Positions 24,342 to 36,018 of a DNA stretch of 64,000 nt are shown one piece after another; position 1 is the first letter of the stretch; every line of letters begins with the position of its first letter. A program made the translations under genes and the position numbers. The stretch is from Bedellia somnulentella (lineage: Eukaryota; Arthropoda; Insecta; Lepidoptera; Bedelliidae). The stretch covers positions 20,248,182-20,312,181 of the forward strand of contig OY755171.1 of assembly GCA_963576735.1 (NCBI GenBank), read 5' to 3'. The notes beneath the pieces are model-generated. The model saw nothing but the letters and a program-made list of their open reading frames with translations, had not been told where the DNA came from and did not search any database.

Positions 24342-25109
24342 CGTAACACTCACCTATATTCGTGTTGTAAACAATGCACGGTTCGAATCATATGTGGGAG
24401 TCAAATAACATCAGAGCGGCTTAATGGAAATGGCATTATAACGTTAAGTGGCGACTGTATTATCAAAGGGGCAGAGTTTACAATATATTCGCATAGCTAT
24501 CAGAGTAACAAACTCGAAATTGAAGCCAATGTATTAAGAATAAACATACCTCAAATCAATAGCATTATAGACCTACCAATCACCACTTTGAATAACTCAG
24601 ACTTACTAGAACAGATTCGAATCAGCAACCATTCACGCTTTCATCAGCAAATCAATGAGATCAAGACCCAGATTAAACAAATGAAAGACAGTGGGACAGA
24701 AATTCTTCTGAGCGATAGACCAACTTCCCATGACGTGACCCAATACGGAATGATATGCACCATAGCAGGAATCCTCATTTGCATCGGGCTGGCATTAACC
24801 AGGCGAAGACTCGGCACTTGCGGAACTCGAGCTAGAGGGAGTGATATCAGCAGCGCGGTGGCGGTGACGTTGCCCGCGCAGACTCCCGCGCCGATCCAAG
24901 CGGCAGCGGTACCGACAGCGAGACTTAGAAATAAAGCGACACATTCCTCGCGCCAAATGCAGCCTCGCGTTCACCATTCCAGACGATTGGGACACACTTC
25001 AATCGAAATATCAGGGGATAGTGATACCGAAATAATAAACAATCATTACGCGAGTGTTATGAATAAGAATACCTCACCTAATTTCATTAATCATTTCAGT
25101 AAAAGTTAG
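24342..25109 (+). pseudogene. Envelope-like glycoprotein C-terminal region (LTR element remnant)
   Basis: The open frame runs from inside the 5' LTR to 25109. Only the part after the primer-binding site is plausibly coding, and it has no start codon of its own. It shows a Cys-rich start (CCKQC, then IICGSQ and GDCIIKG), a long polar and helical stretch rich in Ile/Asn/Gln, one transmembrane helix (YGMICTIAGILICIGLAL), then a basic Ser/Ala/Pro-rich tail. This order fits the membrane-proximal part and anchor of insect retrovirus-like envelope proteins. The attachment and fusion portions, and gag-pol, are absent, so it is a 5'-truncated remnant. The family call is inference from architecture; the tail might be an unrelated downstream extension. 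Confidence 0.5.
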
Positions 25110-25398
25110 AGTTTTGTGTTACATATAATTTATATAAATAATATAAATATTTAAGGTTATCAGTTAATACTATTAAGATTGCATATAAATATTTAAGTTG
25201 TTTTATCTTTTTTTTGTGTTTAAGTTATAATAATTATGGGCGAATACTATCAGTTAATATCATATTTAAGTTGAGTTGTAAATATTTAAGTTATTTTATC
25301 ACCATTTGAGATATTTAAGTGATATGTCATTAATTAAGGTTTAGATATCATTCGATTTAAATTATTCCAAACATGTTTTTCTCTCCTGTTCCGGAGCA

Positions 25399-25590
25399 TG
25401 TACGGTCAATCACCGTACATTTTGTACGATCAGCAGTTTACGCCGAATCATAGCAATTTAGGTTAAATTAAGTTAGTTCGCATCTATCAGCTTCCGTGTG
25501 TACTCATAATTAATTGTGTTTAATCAGTAATTATATCAGTTTTATTAATATCATCAGACTCTATCATTTAAAGACAGTACAAACCGTACA
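25399..25590 (+). repeat. 3' LTR
   Basis: 192 bp, identical by eye to 24119-24310, followed by the TAACA target duplication. Confidence 0.85.
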
Positions 25591-25845
25591 TAACACTTAC
25601 CCATTTTTATCTGTAATTCAAATACCGATTTTGGTGATTTTTAGGTAATTAATAGGCGATCAACTTCCAAATTGGCTGAAAGTTTCTAGCTCTGAAGCTC
25701 TTGGCTACCACTTTTGGCGATATGGCCGTGGATCCATCACCAAACATTTTTATTTTACAATCTTTTCCCCACTCGACAGCCAAAATCAACTCGAAAACTA
25801 CGTTTTTTTTGGATTTCTAACTGTGAGTACTCGTATTTATAAAAG
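25591..25845 (+). mobile_element. SINE-A, degenerate, right half of the LTR target
   Basis: Continues the unit begun at 24100-24118 (GCCGGCTTAGAATAACA). It is internally rearranged, with both GGCTGAAAGTTTCTAGC and CAATCTTTTCCCCACTC blocks. Confidence 0.55.
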
Positions 25846-25855
25846 GTTATTACAG

Positions 25856-26113
25856 CCTTGCTGTGTAGTGTCTGCATAGAATAACACTACCCCATTTCTT
25901 CCGGTGGGTGTACGTAAGAGGCGACTAACGGATTTGGAGCTTTTAAGGGATTTTTGGGCGATGTGGTTGGAGACCCATCACCGAAGATCTTTATTTTACC
26001 ATCTTTTCCCCACTAAAATTTCCAAACGTGGCTGAGGAAATTCCAATTCCTTAGCTCTGGCTACCCCTTTTAGGGATTTATAGCCGTGAGCATATATGTA
26101 TGTATGTATGTAT
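25856..26113 (+). mobile_element. SINE-A
   Basis: Full length, with a target duplication GTTATTACAG at 25846-25855 and 26114-26123. Confidence 0.88.
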
Positions 26114-26496
26114 GTTATTACAGTATTTGCCTAGAATAGCTTTCAACTCCTGTTACTGGAAGCCAGTCGTATCGAAGGAGCGCAGGTCATTGTGGTGTTC
26201 ATTAAAACAGTAATTAAAATTGTAAATCGATGCGATCCTGGAATTCATTAGTTTGAAGCAGTTGGAAATAGCGTGAACCTTATTTGGTTTTAATTAACTA
26301 TTGACTCTTTTGTTCCTTCCATCGGTGAATGTTAAGTCTTTAAAAAAAGGACCCGTAAGTATAGTACGTAACAATCGTGTTATCGCCAATGGTGGTTTGA
26401 CATGAGTCAGCAACAGATTTCGAATGAAACGATATCATTTAGCTCCTATACATATATACATTCTGGACGAAGGACAAGGTTTTATAAGGTTTTCAA

Positions 26497-26723
26497 AACT
26501 CTAACGTTCACGCCATATATCCTCGAAGGAGTTTGCAGAGGTACTAATACTTATGAACATCACGTGACGTTATCAAACAGTGGTGAGAGTACCATCGTTT
26601 TGCTTGGAATGTGTACTCTCATGATACAGGGTAGGCCTATCACCGTTTTGTACGAATACACTGTCACATGACTAAAAACAACTCAGCCATGTGGATTTCC
26701 TCACGATGTTTTCCTTCACCGTT
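26497..26723 (-). mobile_element. SINE-B, 5'-truncated
   Basis: The 3' two thirds of the unit on the minus strand, diverged. Confidence 0.75.
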
Positions 26724-26875
26724 GTTTATTTCGCTTTCTATAGCTTACAAACCAGTTATTAATGAAACAACTTTAGATAACAAAAGCAAGTCCTTAAAAC
26801 AATCGATGATTAAGTTTATTAAATCTAACTTTGCATGCTAGGTAAAAATACTCCGGGTGATTGATGATTACATTA

Positions 26876-27129
26876 CGCACTCTCAGAACGAAAGAGGCTC
26901 AAGTCAAAAATAGCGATATTGAGTTACAATCATAGAGAGACATAAAAAAGTATGTTCTGTCCGATGAATAGTACAAAAAAGGCACTTATTGTTAAAAAAC
27001 AGTATAGCGAATTTTCTGTCCCTATAACAATAAGTGCCTTTGTTGTAGAACATACTTTTTTATGCCTCTCTATGGTTGCTACTCAATATCACTATTTTTG
27101 ACTTGAGCCGCTTCCGTTCTGAGAGTGCG
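26876..27129. mobile_element. MITE-3: long hairpin element
   Basis: Arms of about 90 bp begin CGCACTCTCAGAACG and pair with few mismatches. A second stem, GGCACTTATTGTTA with TAACAATAAGTGCC, is nested inside, so almost the whole 254 bp folds on itself. ATTA flanks both ends (26872-26875 and 27130-27133). It lies in otopetrin intron 2. Confidence 0.75.
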
Positions 27130-27506
27130 ATTAATAAAACCAAATGAAATATATGCACATTTTATTCTTTTGCACGCATTTCGAATCAAAAATTTTATTT
27201 ATTGTCTTATATTATTGTCTTTTTTTGTTGTCATGAGTTTTGTTTAGTTAATTAACATTTACTTCCTATTATTTTTCATACGAAATTGGGATTTATAGAA
27301 TTTGCCGATTAGTTTTTTTGCAATTTAAATATTTACACTTCTATCGATGTGTCATTTCTCTTTTGTGATTAGTAGTATAGAATTTATATGGAAACAGTGA
27401 ACTTAAACATATACATACCAGACAAAATCATAAACTTTCTTATTGCTTCGCATAGGTCGGTTAAAAAGTCCGATCTGCCCTTTGATCAAATGATCATACT
27501 AAAAGT

Positions 27507-27762
27507 TACATACATACATATACTCACGGCTATAAATCCCTTGATGTGTATCCCTAGTAGCCAGAGCTAAGGAATCAGAAATTCCTCAGCCACTTTTGGA
27601 AAGTCAAGTTGGGAAAAGATGGTAAAATAAAGGTTGTTGGTGATGGATCCCCAACCGCATCACCCAAAAATTCCTTAAAAGCCCCAACACACTCTCGTCG
27701 CCTCTTACGTACACCCACTGGATGAATTGGGGTAGTGCTATTGTAAGCCGACACTACACAGC
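27507..27762 (-). mobile_element. SINE-A
   Basis: Full-length copy about 440 bases downstream (in gene terms) of exon 2, with a small insertion in the tail region. Confidence 0.85.
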
Positions 27763-28200
27763 GTCGACACAATAAAAATTGTTTAGTTTAAATCAAAAAT
27801 TAAACTTCTTTCAAACAATGATATCATTTTATTATTATGTTTTGCCTGCAGTTAATTAAGCGAATAGTTAACGAAGATAATAATGAATTTAATTATCTGC
27901 GCTGTCGTGCGAGTTCACGCTTGAAATTAATTTCCAATATTCGTAGCCAGTTTTATTGTTTGTTCTTTGTTTGACACATTACAAAAGTTATCAGTGTAAA
28001 GTTTAACTATGTTGGTCTTATTTTTGTGAAACTTAGAAAATTTATATTTTTTATATATATCTAGTCTTGCCAAAATTTGTGTTCCATTTTATGAGCGAAC
28101 TTTAAAATATATAAAATAAATATACATACGCCGAGAAAATCATAACCCTTTATTCTAGCTTCGCCGTAGTCGCATAAAACTATATTTTATCAAGACTTAC

Positions 28201-28443
28201 CGAACCGGCGATTCCATATGCACCCTATGCGACGAGCAAGACGGCGCCGGGTGCGGCGGCAGCGGCGGCGGGCTGCTGTGCCGGCTCAGCGTCTCCGGCG
28301 ACACCAGAGCTGCCCCCGCGGATGCCGGGCTGGGGAGCGGCGGGACGCTGCCCCCGGACACACCCGAGAGGTCCGAGTCTACGCACGTCCCTCGCGACAC
28401 GTGGGAGCCTCCGGACATGTTGTTTGGGGGGATTGAGTAGCAG
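28201..28443 (-). CDS. Otop: Otopetrin-like, exon 2 (cytoplasmic N-terminus)
   Basis: The acceptor TTCCAG precedes 28443 and the donor G|GTAAGT follows 28201. The exon encodes about residues 22-102: a low-complexity Ser/Pro/Gly/Ala segment with no membrane helix, containing MSGGSHVSRG near its start and SPPPLPPHP near its end. GC content is far above the surrounding introns, as is usual for a coding exon in this kind of genome. It ends in phase 2 and joins exon 3 to make an Arg codon. The antisense and shifted frames are also open here only because the exon is GC-rich. Confidence 0.8.
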
Positions 28444-29700
28444 CTGGAACAAAGAATAAATATGTGGAATAAAGTGGGTATGAGTGTCGGGTTTTTAAGA
28501 CGAAAATCTGGATACAACAGGTGGTATGAAATATACTAAAAGATATGGAAGAAATATAAATACCATCCTAGTGTTTAGAGTGTTCTGTTCTCTATTGGAT
28601 AGTTTTAAGTTAGTTTTATAACACAAGATCCTGAAATTGAGCCTCATTCACAAATTATCAAATCGTATTTTCTAGTTTACCTCCAGATCAGATTGTAAAT
28701 AGTATAAACTGAATAAGCGATGTATAAAAAAACAACATTCAAAGGCAAAGCTATAAAAAGCAAGACGAAATAAAAAAATATGTTTTCAAAGATGCCGCTC
28801 CTAAAATCAATGTAGAACTATTAAATTTGGCTTACAATTTATTTCAACTCAAAGTATGCATAAGGATATCTTATGTCAATATTTGCAGGAATCCTACTCA
28901 AGTTAAACCTTTCAGAAGTATTTCAATATCAACTTGAGAGAAGCTTTATGAAAGGATCGGAGCGAATATGCAAAACGATTTATAAAGGATATTGAAAGGA
29001 TTTTAATTTGAATATCATGTTGACTGTCATATCGATTTCTACACATTTCAATTTCAAATTTCAAGAAGATATTAGTCAAATCTTAAAGCCATGTTGTAGA
29101 TTTAAGTTTTAGGGTCGACGGTGTACTTGTTCACTGGGTCATAATTTCAACATTAATCATTTTGGGGTTTCGAACATTACAAAAAACATTGTTTTATACC
29201 AAACTATCGGTTATTTATTATACAAAAAAGTAGCAATACTATTGTTATATTTTAGTACGTAGTTTTGTTTATTAAACTAGCGTAAAATCATAACTATATC
29301 ATAATTATACAAACTAAATGTTCCATTTATTTAACGACCTTTCTGTCTAAACGTCTAGACGCAACTCATTTTAGCGATAAGTGCAGCATTTTTTTATATT
29401 AGTTTATACAGTGACCGTTAATTGGTATAAATATGATGTGAGTAAAGAAATTTATTTGTTTCAGGTTTTGTATGAGATTGCTGAGAAATATGGATCATCT
29501 AAATCAGTCTGTGGTAGATAATATTGTGCTGATTTGGTTTAGAAAAACCTCCAAAACTAAAAATTTCATTCATAGCTAAGCTAAATCTTACAACAGAGAT
29601 TGAGTTAAATTTATAAAAATTTAATAAATAATGGATCAGAATTTGTGTATATATGGGATAAAGTGCAATCTACTAATCTTAGATTTAAAATTAGCATGAC
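28444..29700. other. No recognised feature (intron 1)
   Basis: AT-rich intron sequence next to exon 2, without identifiable elements. Confidence 0.5.
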
Positions 29701-29715
29701 TAAACAAATACTTAA

Positions 29716-29883
29716 TTTAAATCTTTTTGTTCATGAAAACCTCATGTGGGGATTATTACTAATAAATAAAGAATAAATAAAGGAAAGAAAAATTTGAGCG
29801 TTGGGGCGTATACCCGAGATCGCGGGTTCGATTCCCGCCTGTGTCATAATTTTTCTTTCCTTTATTTATTCTTTATTTATTAG
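29716..29883 (-). mobile_element. SINE-C with 5' inversion
   Basis: A 15-bp target duplication TAAACAAATACTTAA lies at 29701-29715 and 29884-29898. The left part is the minus-strand 3' body of SINE-C. The right part is the plus-strand tRNA-like segment from the D-stem (GAGCG...), with box B GGTTCGATTCCCGCC, then the start of the body again, making 37-bp arms in inverse orientation. Confidence 0.75.
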
Positions 29884-29898
29884 TAAACAAATACTTAA

Positions 29899-31370
29899 CT
29901 TAAATTGGTTCCCGGCATATATATATATAAGGCAAAGTTTTGTTTTAATTCTTGGATTATACGTTGTCACGTCAAAACATACATAACACGATTAACTTAT
30001 CATGCTACTGTTATTCATGAAAATGAAGTATTTACAAAAATTAAGCTGTAACTATGAGTAAATAGGTAAAGAGCATGTTCAAAATATATTAATTACAAAC
30101 ATTACGACGGCTAATCAAATAAACTAACAGCTGGAAAAGGCAGCCATCATTTCCGTTTCCAATCCGGCTACGTTCGATTTCCGGTGGCGTTCGTGTAAAC
30201 GATTTACTACGGATTACGACGAACGTTTATTTTAATCAGCTCAGCAACGCAGCCTGTCGTTTGGTTATGCCAGCGAGTATACGTAACCGTTCTATGATCT
30301 ATGCGACAGTTTCACTTAGTATTCCAGAGCCTTATTTGTGTCAAGTGACGGAAATGGGTACATGTTAACACACAAAGTACTCTGTATTTTTATGTTTGGG
30401 TAACTGCTTTTGTTAATAGCCAACTGAATTCAGTATTTTTGTCTTTTTATTTACTATGTATGTATCGCTTAGTATTGAGTTTCAGCGTATATGTTTTGAT
30501 ATAGTAAGAACAACTACCACAACAAACTAATATATGAAACATAACTTACGGCAAAATAACCCGAAGAGAAAAAGGATAACATCAGGTCATCAGCCTCAAC
30601 GTTAACATAATCAAATTTCCTTCACAAACTCTCAAAACACATATATTTCAAGGCAAAGTTTATAAATATGGCGGCGGAAAATTTGTAGTACTACAAATCG
30701 TAGCAACGTAGTTCTCGTTTTCACTCGAAGCATTTCGTAGTAGACCGTAAATCGTAGCACTCGTCTACGAGTTCACCCTACCACCCACGCCCCTATAGCC
30801 ACCTAACCCGTCAATGCACAAATTCTTTCATTCTGCTGATAAATTGATATGAATGAAAAATTAACGATGAGGCAGATATAAAGTTGATTAATACATTTTA
30901 AAATACGCCGGCCGTCTACACTTGTCATGGTAGTCATAACTATAGAACATCGACCAAAATAATAATATTCAATTTTAAACTATACTGATTATAAAGTAAT
31001 TTTGGATAAGTGATATATGTATATTAATTTTATGTATAAAATAAAGCACCCAATGGCTGAACTGAAAACCACTAGTCACCTAACGACTGGGTAACAGTAT
31101 ACAACTTTTTTTAGCAAGATTTAAATTATTTTTAACTTAATTATTTTTTGGTTATAAACTGTTCAGCAAATCAAAGGTATAAACTAAAGCATTTAGGTTA
31201 AAATGCGAACGTAATACTGTGCAGTATTTCTCTTGCGAAATAATTTGTCGGGATTCTTGATAAAACTATTGTCATCATTTTTATATGTAGCGACGTGGCT
31301 GTATTGTTGGGCGATGTGGAGATCTGACTACAGACACATTACCATCAAACCACAACAGTATTTTATAATA
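29899..31370. other. No recognised feature (intron 1)
   Basis: Includes a patch near 30680-30790 with several short CGTAG-rich words, but no clear unit or element. Confidence 0.5.
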
Positions 31371-31380
31371 TTTTCTTAAT

Positions 31381-31750
31381 GGACGACATGATAGTCCAAT
31401 GGGTAGAACACCCGTCCGAAAACAGAAGGGCGTGAGTTCCAATCCTGGGTCGGGCCTACACCAACTTGCCTTTTCTAAAGTCATATGTGTGGTTAATTTA
31501 TCATGGTTGTTAACGGTGAGGGAAAACATCGTAAGGAAACCCACATAGCTAAGTTGTACTTAGTCATGTGACAGTGTATTCGTACAAAACGGCGATAGGC
31601 CTGCCCTCTATCACGTGAGTACACTGACCAAGCAATACGTGGGTACCTTCTCTGGACACTAGATGGCGCTGCCATGTGAGTTCAGAAGTATTGGTACCTC
31701 AGCCAACCCCTTCGGGGATAAACGGCGTGAACGTTTATGTTATGTTATGG
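31381..31750 (+). mobile_element. SINE-B, second head type
   Basis: Full length, with a target duplication TTTTCTTAAT at 31371-31380 and 31751-31760. Confidence 0.88.
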
Positions 31751-31760
31751 TTTTCTTAAT

Positions 31761-33004
31761 CATTATTTACTTTACTATAAAATTTGAATTGAAACTTGAA
31801 CGAAGCTCGGGCTATCCCTTTTTGAGATCTATAGTATACAACTAAACTTTTGTAAGTAACTTTCTGTTACTATAATACAGCATATCTTAAGCAAAAGATA
31901 ACTTAACCAACTCAACTCATACGTGAAAACCTTATGATAGTCTCAAAAGTCTTATTTGTTCTACGTTGAATTAGGTAGAAACACTGAAATCATAAAGCTA
32001 AGGGAGAAAACAAACATTTTCCGTAACGTCTGTGTTTGCAAAACAAAGAATCGTACAGACATGAGTTGAACTATTTACCTAAACAACTCTTAAGAAACTT
32101 TCTCGCTCGCACACATAAAATATGAAAGGGACAAACAATTGTCTCTGAACAATAAAATTTCAGTTTGAGAATAGTTAACAATGTACAAATACAAGCACAA
32201 ACTCACAATATTTGTGAAATTCGAGATTCTACCAGTTGAACAAATGTTTATTTTACGCGATAGTTTCAGTCTACCAGCTTTTGGGTGCTGTATAAATAAA
32301 ATGGCTCCTTGGATGCACAAATGTTTCTTAAGACCATAATCTAAATAAATACATATGATTTGGACTCATGCCTGTCTGCATGATAGACGGTGTGCTGTCC
32401 ACTGACCTATTACGGTTGTTTTTACTATACATTGCATTGTTTTTTACTAATTGTGAAAAGTATATTTATCTCTTTTTCTTACTATAAGGTACGACTTTAT
32501 ACAATTAAGTTATTTCTATGATTGATGGTATGATACGATGATTCATTATAAGAAGCGGATTAAAGACTTTTGCCCCTTTGAACACATTTTGAGTCATAAA
32601 TCAGGATAATTTTCTTATGCTACGAAAAAAAGTACAAGTGTATTGGTCAGGATTAAAGACAATATTATTTTTATTTTATATCATAAGTCAGTCGTACTCA
32701 CACTATTGTAATGATAAATAATAAATCTCTGAACAATAAGATAATCAATTGATCCAAACGATTTTTTAACAACAGCCTGCAAAAAGTGTCTTATTAACAC
32801 CTTCCGAAGCAACGGTAGAGTCATTTTAGTTTGAAATTTCATCGTTCATAGCTGACAATACTTTATCAGTTTACTTTGAAGAATAACTAATTGGTGTGTG
32901 ATACAAATTTTCATTTTATTAATGTTTTAACAAGGTTCTCAATAAATTAATAACCGTTTTATTATTTAAGAACAAAGTGCTTTCAAAATATATATTTTTA
33001 CTCG
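31761..33004. other. Mostly featureless (intron 1)
   Basis: Only a worn tRNA-like SINE-B head relic at 32350-32415. Confidence 0.5.
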
Positions 33005-33017
33005 AATTAATTGACGG

Positions 33018-33400
33018 TTGACGGACAACGACATGATAGTCCAGTGGGTAGAACACCCGCCCGAAAACAGAAGGGCGTGAGTTCCAATCCTGGGACGGGC
33101 CTACACCAATTTGTCTTTTCTAAAGTCATATGTGTGGTTAATTTATCATGGTTGCTAACGGTGAGGAAAAACATCGTGAGGAAACCCACATGGCTGAGTT
33201 GTACTTAGTCATGTGACAGTGTATTCGTACAAAACGGCGATAGGCCTGCCCCCTATCACGTGAGTACACTGTCTAAGCAAAACGTGGGTACCTTCTCTGG
33301 AAACTAGATGGCGCTTGCCATGTGAGTTCAGGAGTATTGGTACCTCTGCCAACCCCTACGGGGATAAACGGCGTGAACGTTTATGTCTTTTTATTATATT
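33018..33400 (+). mobile_element. SINE-B, second head type
   Basis: Full length, with a 13-bp target duplication AATTAATTGACGG at 33005-33017 and 33401-33413. Confidence 0.88.
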
Positions 33401-33888
33401 AATTAATTGACGGGTTAAGGGAGAGAAGTGTTAAGACCAATGTCTTGACTTATTTCATTCCTGACAGACTTTTATATTGTACATATTTCTATAAAATTTG
33501 TACAGGCTAAACTGTGGTAGAATGTTAAAAGGAGTAAGGATTTCCCAATTAAATTACGTACCAAGCTAGGAATCGAACCCATCCGAAGACAATCTAATTT
33601 AGAAAACCCAGCACTTGTGTGCCGAGATTGACTTTGTGCCCGCAATGTGGAAGTAATCTTTATAACATTGAGGATCGATATGTTATTTTTACGAAGAATC
33701 ATTGAATAGAATATATTAAGCCGTGTTTGGACAAAACTTTATCGAGTTTTCTCACTTTCTGTTAAGATGATTCAATCTGTTGAGATGATTACTGAATCTT
33801 TTTAGTTCGTTCGGATTTAGAGATGGGTATAATGAAGGACATTTTTGTTATGTTCAATCTTTAATTATCTGTACACTTTACTAAAGTT

Positions 33889-34136
33889 AAAGAAGTTGCC
33901 GTCTAGTGCACTACCCCTTTCTACCCATGGGTGTCGTAAGAGGCGACTAAGGGTATGGGGCTTTTTAAAGTGGTTTTTGGGCGATGCGGTTGGAGACCCA
34001 TCACCAAAGATACTTTATTTCTACCATCTTCTCCCCTATTAACTTCCAAATGTCGCTAAGAAGTTTCTAGCTCTGCAGCTCTGGCTACCCCGTTTTGGGG
34101 TTTATAGCCGTGAGTGTTTATATGTATGTATGTATG
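33889..34136 (+). mobile_element. SINE-A, second subfamily
   Basis: It has a 12-bp target duplication TTTACTAAAGTT at 33877-33888 and 34137-34148. The first bases of the head are altered. Confidence 0.88.
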
Positions 34137-34252
34137 TTTACTAAAGTTGGACTGTTGGTTTGTAATATTAAAATAACTAGTTTTAATTCAATACAATTTT
34201 ATCCAAAGAAACATAAAATGATAGTTAATTTTTTAGGCACCATTGACACTTA

Positions 34253-35000
34253 GCGCATTAATCGAGTTACAAAAAGTCGCAGTTCATCCTGTACAATAGT
34301 AGCTCAGATGCAAAAAATAGAGTCCTTAATTTTTTTTGGGAATCTCCTTATTGTAAGTTTACAATGAAATCATAAATATAAATTCTTTAAACTCGTTAAG
34401 CCAGTTATAGAGTGTTGCATTCAGTTGCAGCACCCTGTACAGTACAATAGCAGCTCAACGCGCGCCGCCAGCTCTGATTGGATTGTCACGCAGCAAGCCG
34501 TGACGTGACAATCTGTGTCCGCGGTTGCAGTGCCGGCATTTCAGTGAAGTATGATGATGATGGACGGCGTCAATAACGGTCTCGGATTTTCAACAAAATA
34601 CATTTTATTTCCACTTTATAAACTCGTCCATCTAGTTTTAAAACGAAAATTGATTTAACGCATTAATGTAGTTACAAAAAGTTTCAGCACACCTTGTACA
34701 ATAATAGCAGCAAACAATATGTAATAAATAGTTTCCTATTTTATTTCCATTTTAGAAACCCCTCACTGTAAGTTTACAATGAAATAATAAAGACATAAAT
34801 CATTTAAGCTAGTAACAGAGAGTTGCATTCAGTTGCAGCACCCGCTGTACTGTACAATAGCAGCTCAACTCGAGCCGCCAGCTCTGATTGGATTGTCACG
34901 CAGCAAGCCGTGACGTGACAAGCTGTGGCCGCGGTTGCAATGCCGGCATTGCAGTGAAGTAGGAAGGTGATGGACGGCGTCTATAATATACGAAGATTTT
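34253..35000 (+). repeat. Tandem duplication, unit about 406 bp
   Basis: Unit 1 starts near 34253 (GCATTAATCGAGTTACAAAA) and unit 2 near 34659 (GCATTAATGTAGTTACAAAA). Both contain GCAGCTCAAC, a CAGCTCTGATTGGATTGTCA block, GCAGCAAGCCGTGACGTGAC and a GATGGACGGCGTC end. The units differ by scattered substitutions and small indels. No coding frame is shared. Confidence 0.75.
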
Positions 35001-35008
35001 CAATAATA

Positions 35009-35379
35009 ACATAACATAACATAACATAAACGTTCACGCCGAATATCCCCGAAGGGGTTGGCAGAGGTACTAATACTTCTGAACATCACGTGACTTTGTC
35101 ACCTGATGTTCAGAGTACCCACGTTTTGCATGGACAGTGTACTCACGTGATAGGGGGCAGACCTATCGCCGTTTTGTACGAATACACTGTCACATGACTA
35201 AGTACAACTCAGCCATGTGGGTTTCCTCACGATGTTTTCCCTCACCGTTAACAACCATGATAAATTAACCACACATATGTCTTTAGAAAAGACAAATTGG
35301 TGTAGGCCCGACCCAGGATTTGAACACTAGTCGCTTGCACGATAACCGAGTGTTCTACCCACTGGGCTATCACGGTTGC
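35009..35379 (-). mobile_element. SINE-B, first head type
   Basis: Full length, with a target duplication TTTCAATAATA at 34998-35008 and 35380-35390. Confidence 0.88.
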
Positions 35380-35441
35380 TTTCAATAATATAATAAAAAA
35401 ATATGATGTGGACTACATAGACATAAGTTTACTTATTCAAG

Positions 35442-35442
<1 letters not shown>

Positions 35443-35472
<30 letters not shown>
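35443..35472 (+). repeat. (GT)n microsatellite
   Basis: About 14 GT units between two SINE-B copies. Confidence 0.9.
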
Positions 35473-35477
<5 letters not shown>

Positions 35478-35546
35478 TACGTTTCACGAAATAGGTACTT
35501 TACATGATAAAACAACATACATATAAAATCTAGAATTAAATAAATG

Positions 35547-35920
35547 CGACATGATAGTCCAGTGGGTAGAACACCCGCCCGAAAAACAGAAGGGCGTGAG
35601 TTCCAATCCTGGGACGGGCCTACACCAATTTGTCTTTTCTAAAGTCATATGTGTGGTTAATTTATCATGGTTGCTAACGGTGAGGGAAAACATCGTGAGG
35701 AAACCCACATGGCTGAATTGTACTTAGTCATGTGACAGTGTATTCGTACAAAACGGCGATAGGCCTGCCCCCTATCACGTGAGTACACTGTCTAAGCAAA
35801 ACGTGGGCACCTTCTCTGGAAACTAGATGGCGCTTGTCATGTGAGTTCAGGAGTATTGGTACCTCTGCCAACCCCTTCGGGGATAAACGGCGTGAACGTT
35901 TATGTTATGTTACGTTTATG
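35547..35920 (+). mobile_element. SINE-B, second head type
   Basis: Full length, with a target duplication TTAAATAAATG at 35536-35546 and 35921-35931. A (GT)n microsatellite lies about 75 bases to its left. Confidence 0.88.
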
Positions 35921-36018
35921 TTAAATAAATGTCAACAAATTTTATAAATTGAGTAGATAAATAAAATATAAATAAACAATCGTTAATGTTGGATATATCG
36001 AGACACATCTCCAAATAA

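Larger units (their letters stand above)
24119..25590 (+). mobile_element. Internally deleted LTR retroelement with an env-like remnant
   Basis: Two identical 192-bp LTRs (24119-24310 and 25399-25590) begin TGTACGG and end CCGTACA. A 5-bp target duplication, TAACA, flanks the element (24114-24118 and 25591-25595). Six bases after the 5' LTR is a primer-binding site matching the 3' end of tRNA-Tyr. The 1.1-kb interior lacks gag and pol and holds one open frame of envelope character. No clear polypurine tract precedes the 3' LTR. The target was a SINE-A: the disrupted unit reads GGCTTAGAATAACA, then CTTACCC after the element. BEL/Pao or errantivirus affiliation is possible; I cannot decide. Confidence 0.82.

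Noticed and set aside
28218..28436. Arg-rich plus-strand frame and a second minus-strand frame in the GC-rich patch
   Set aside because: Both overlap otopetrin exon 2, whose frame is fixed by splice phase on both sides. Open alternative frames are expected in GC-rich sequence.
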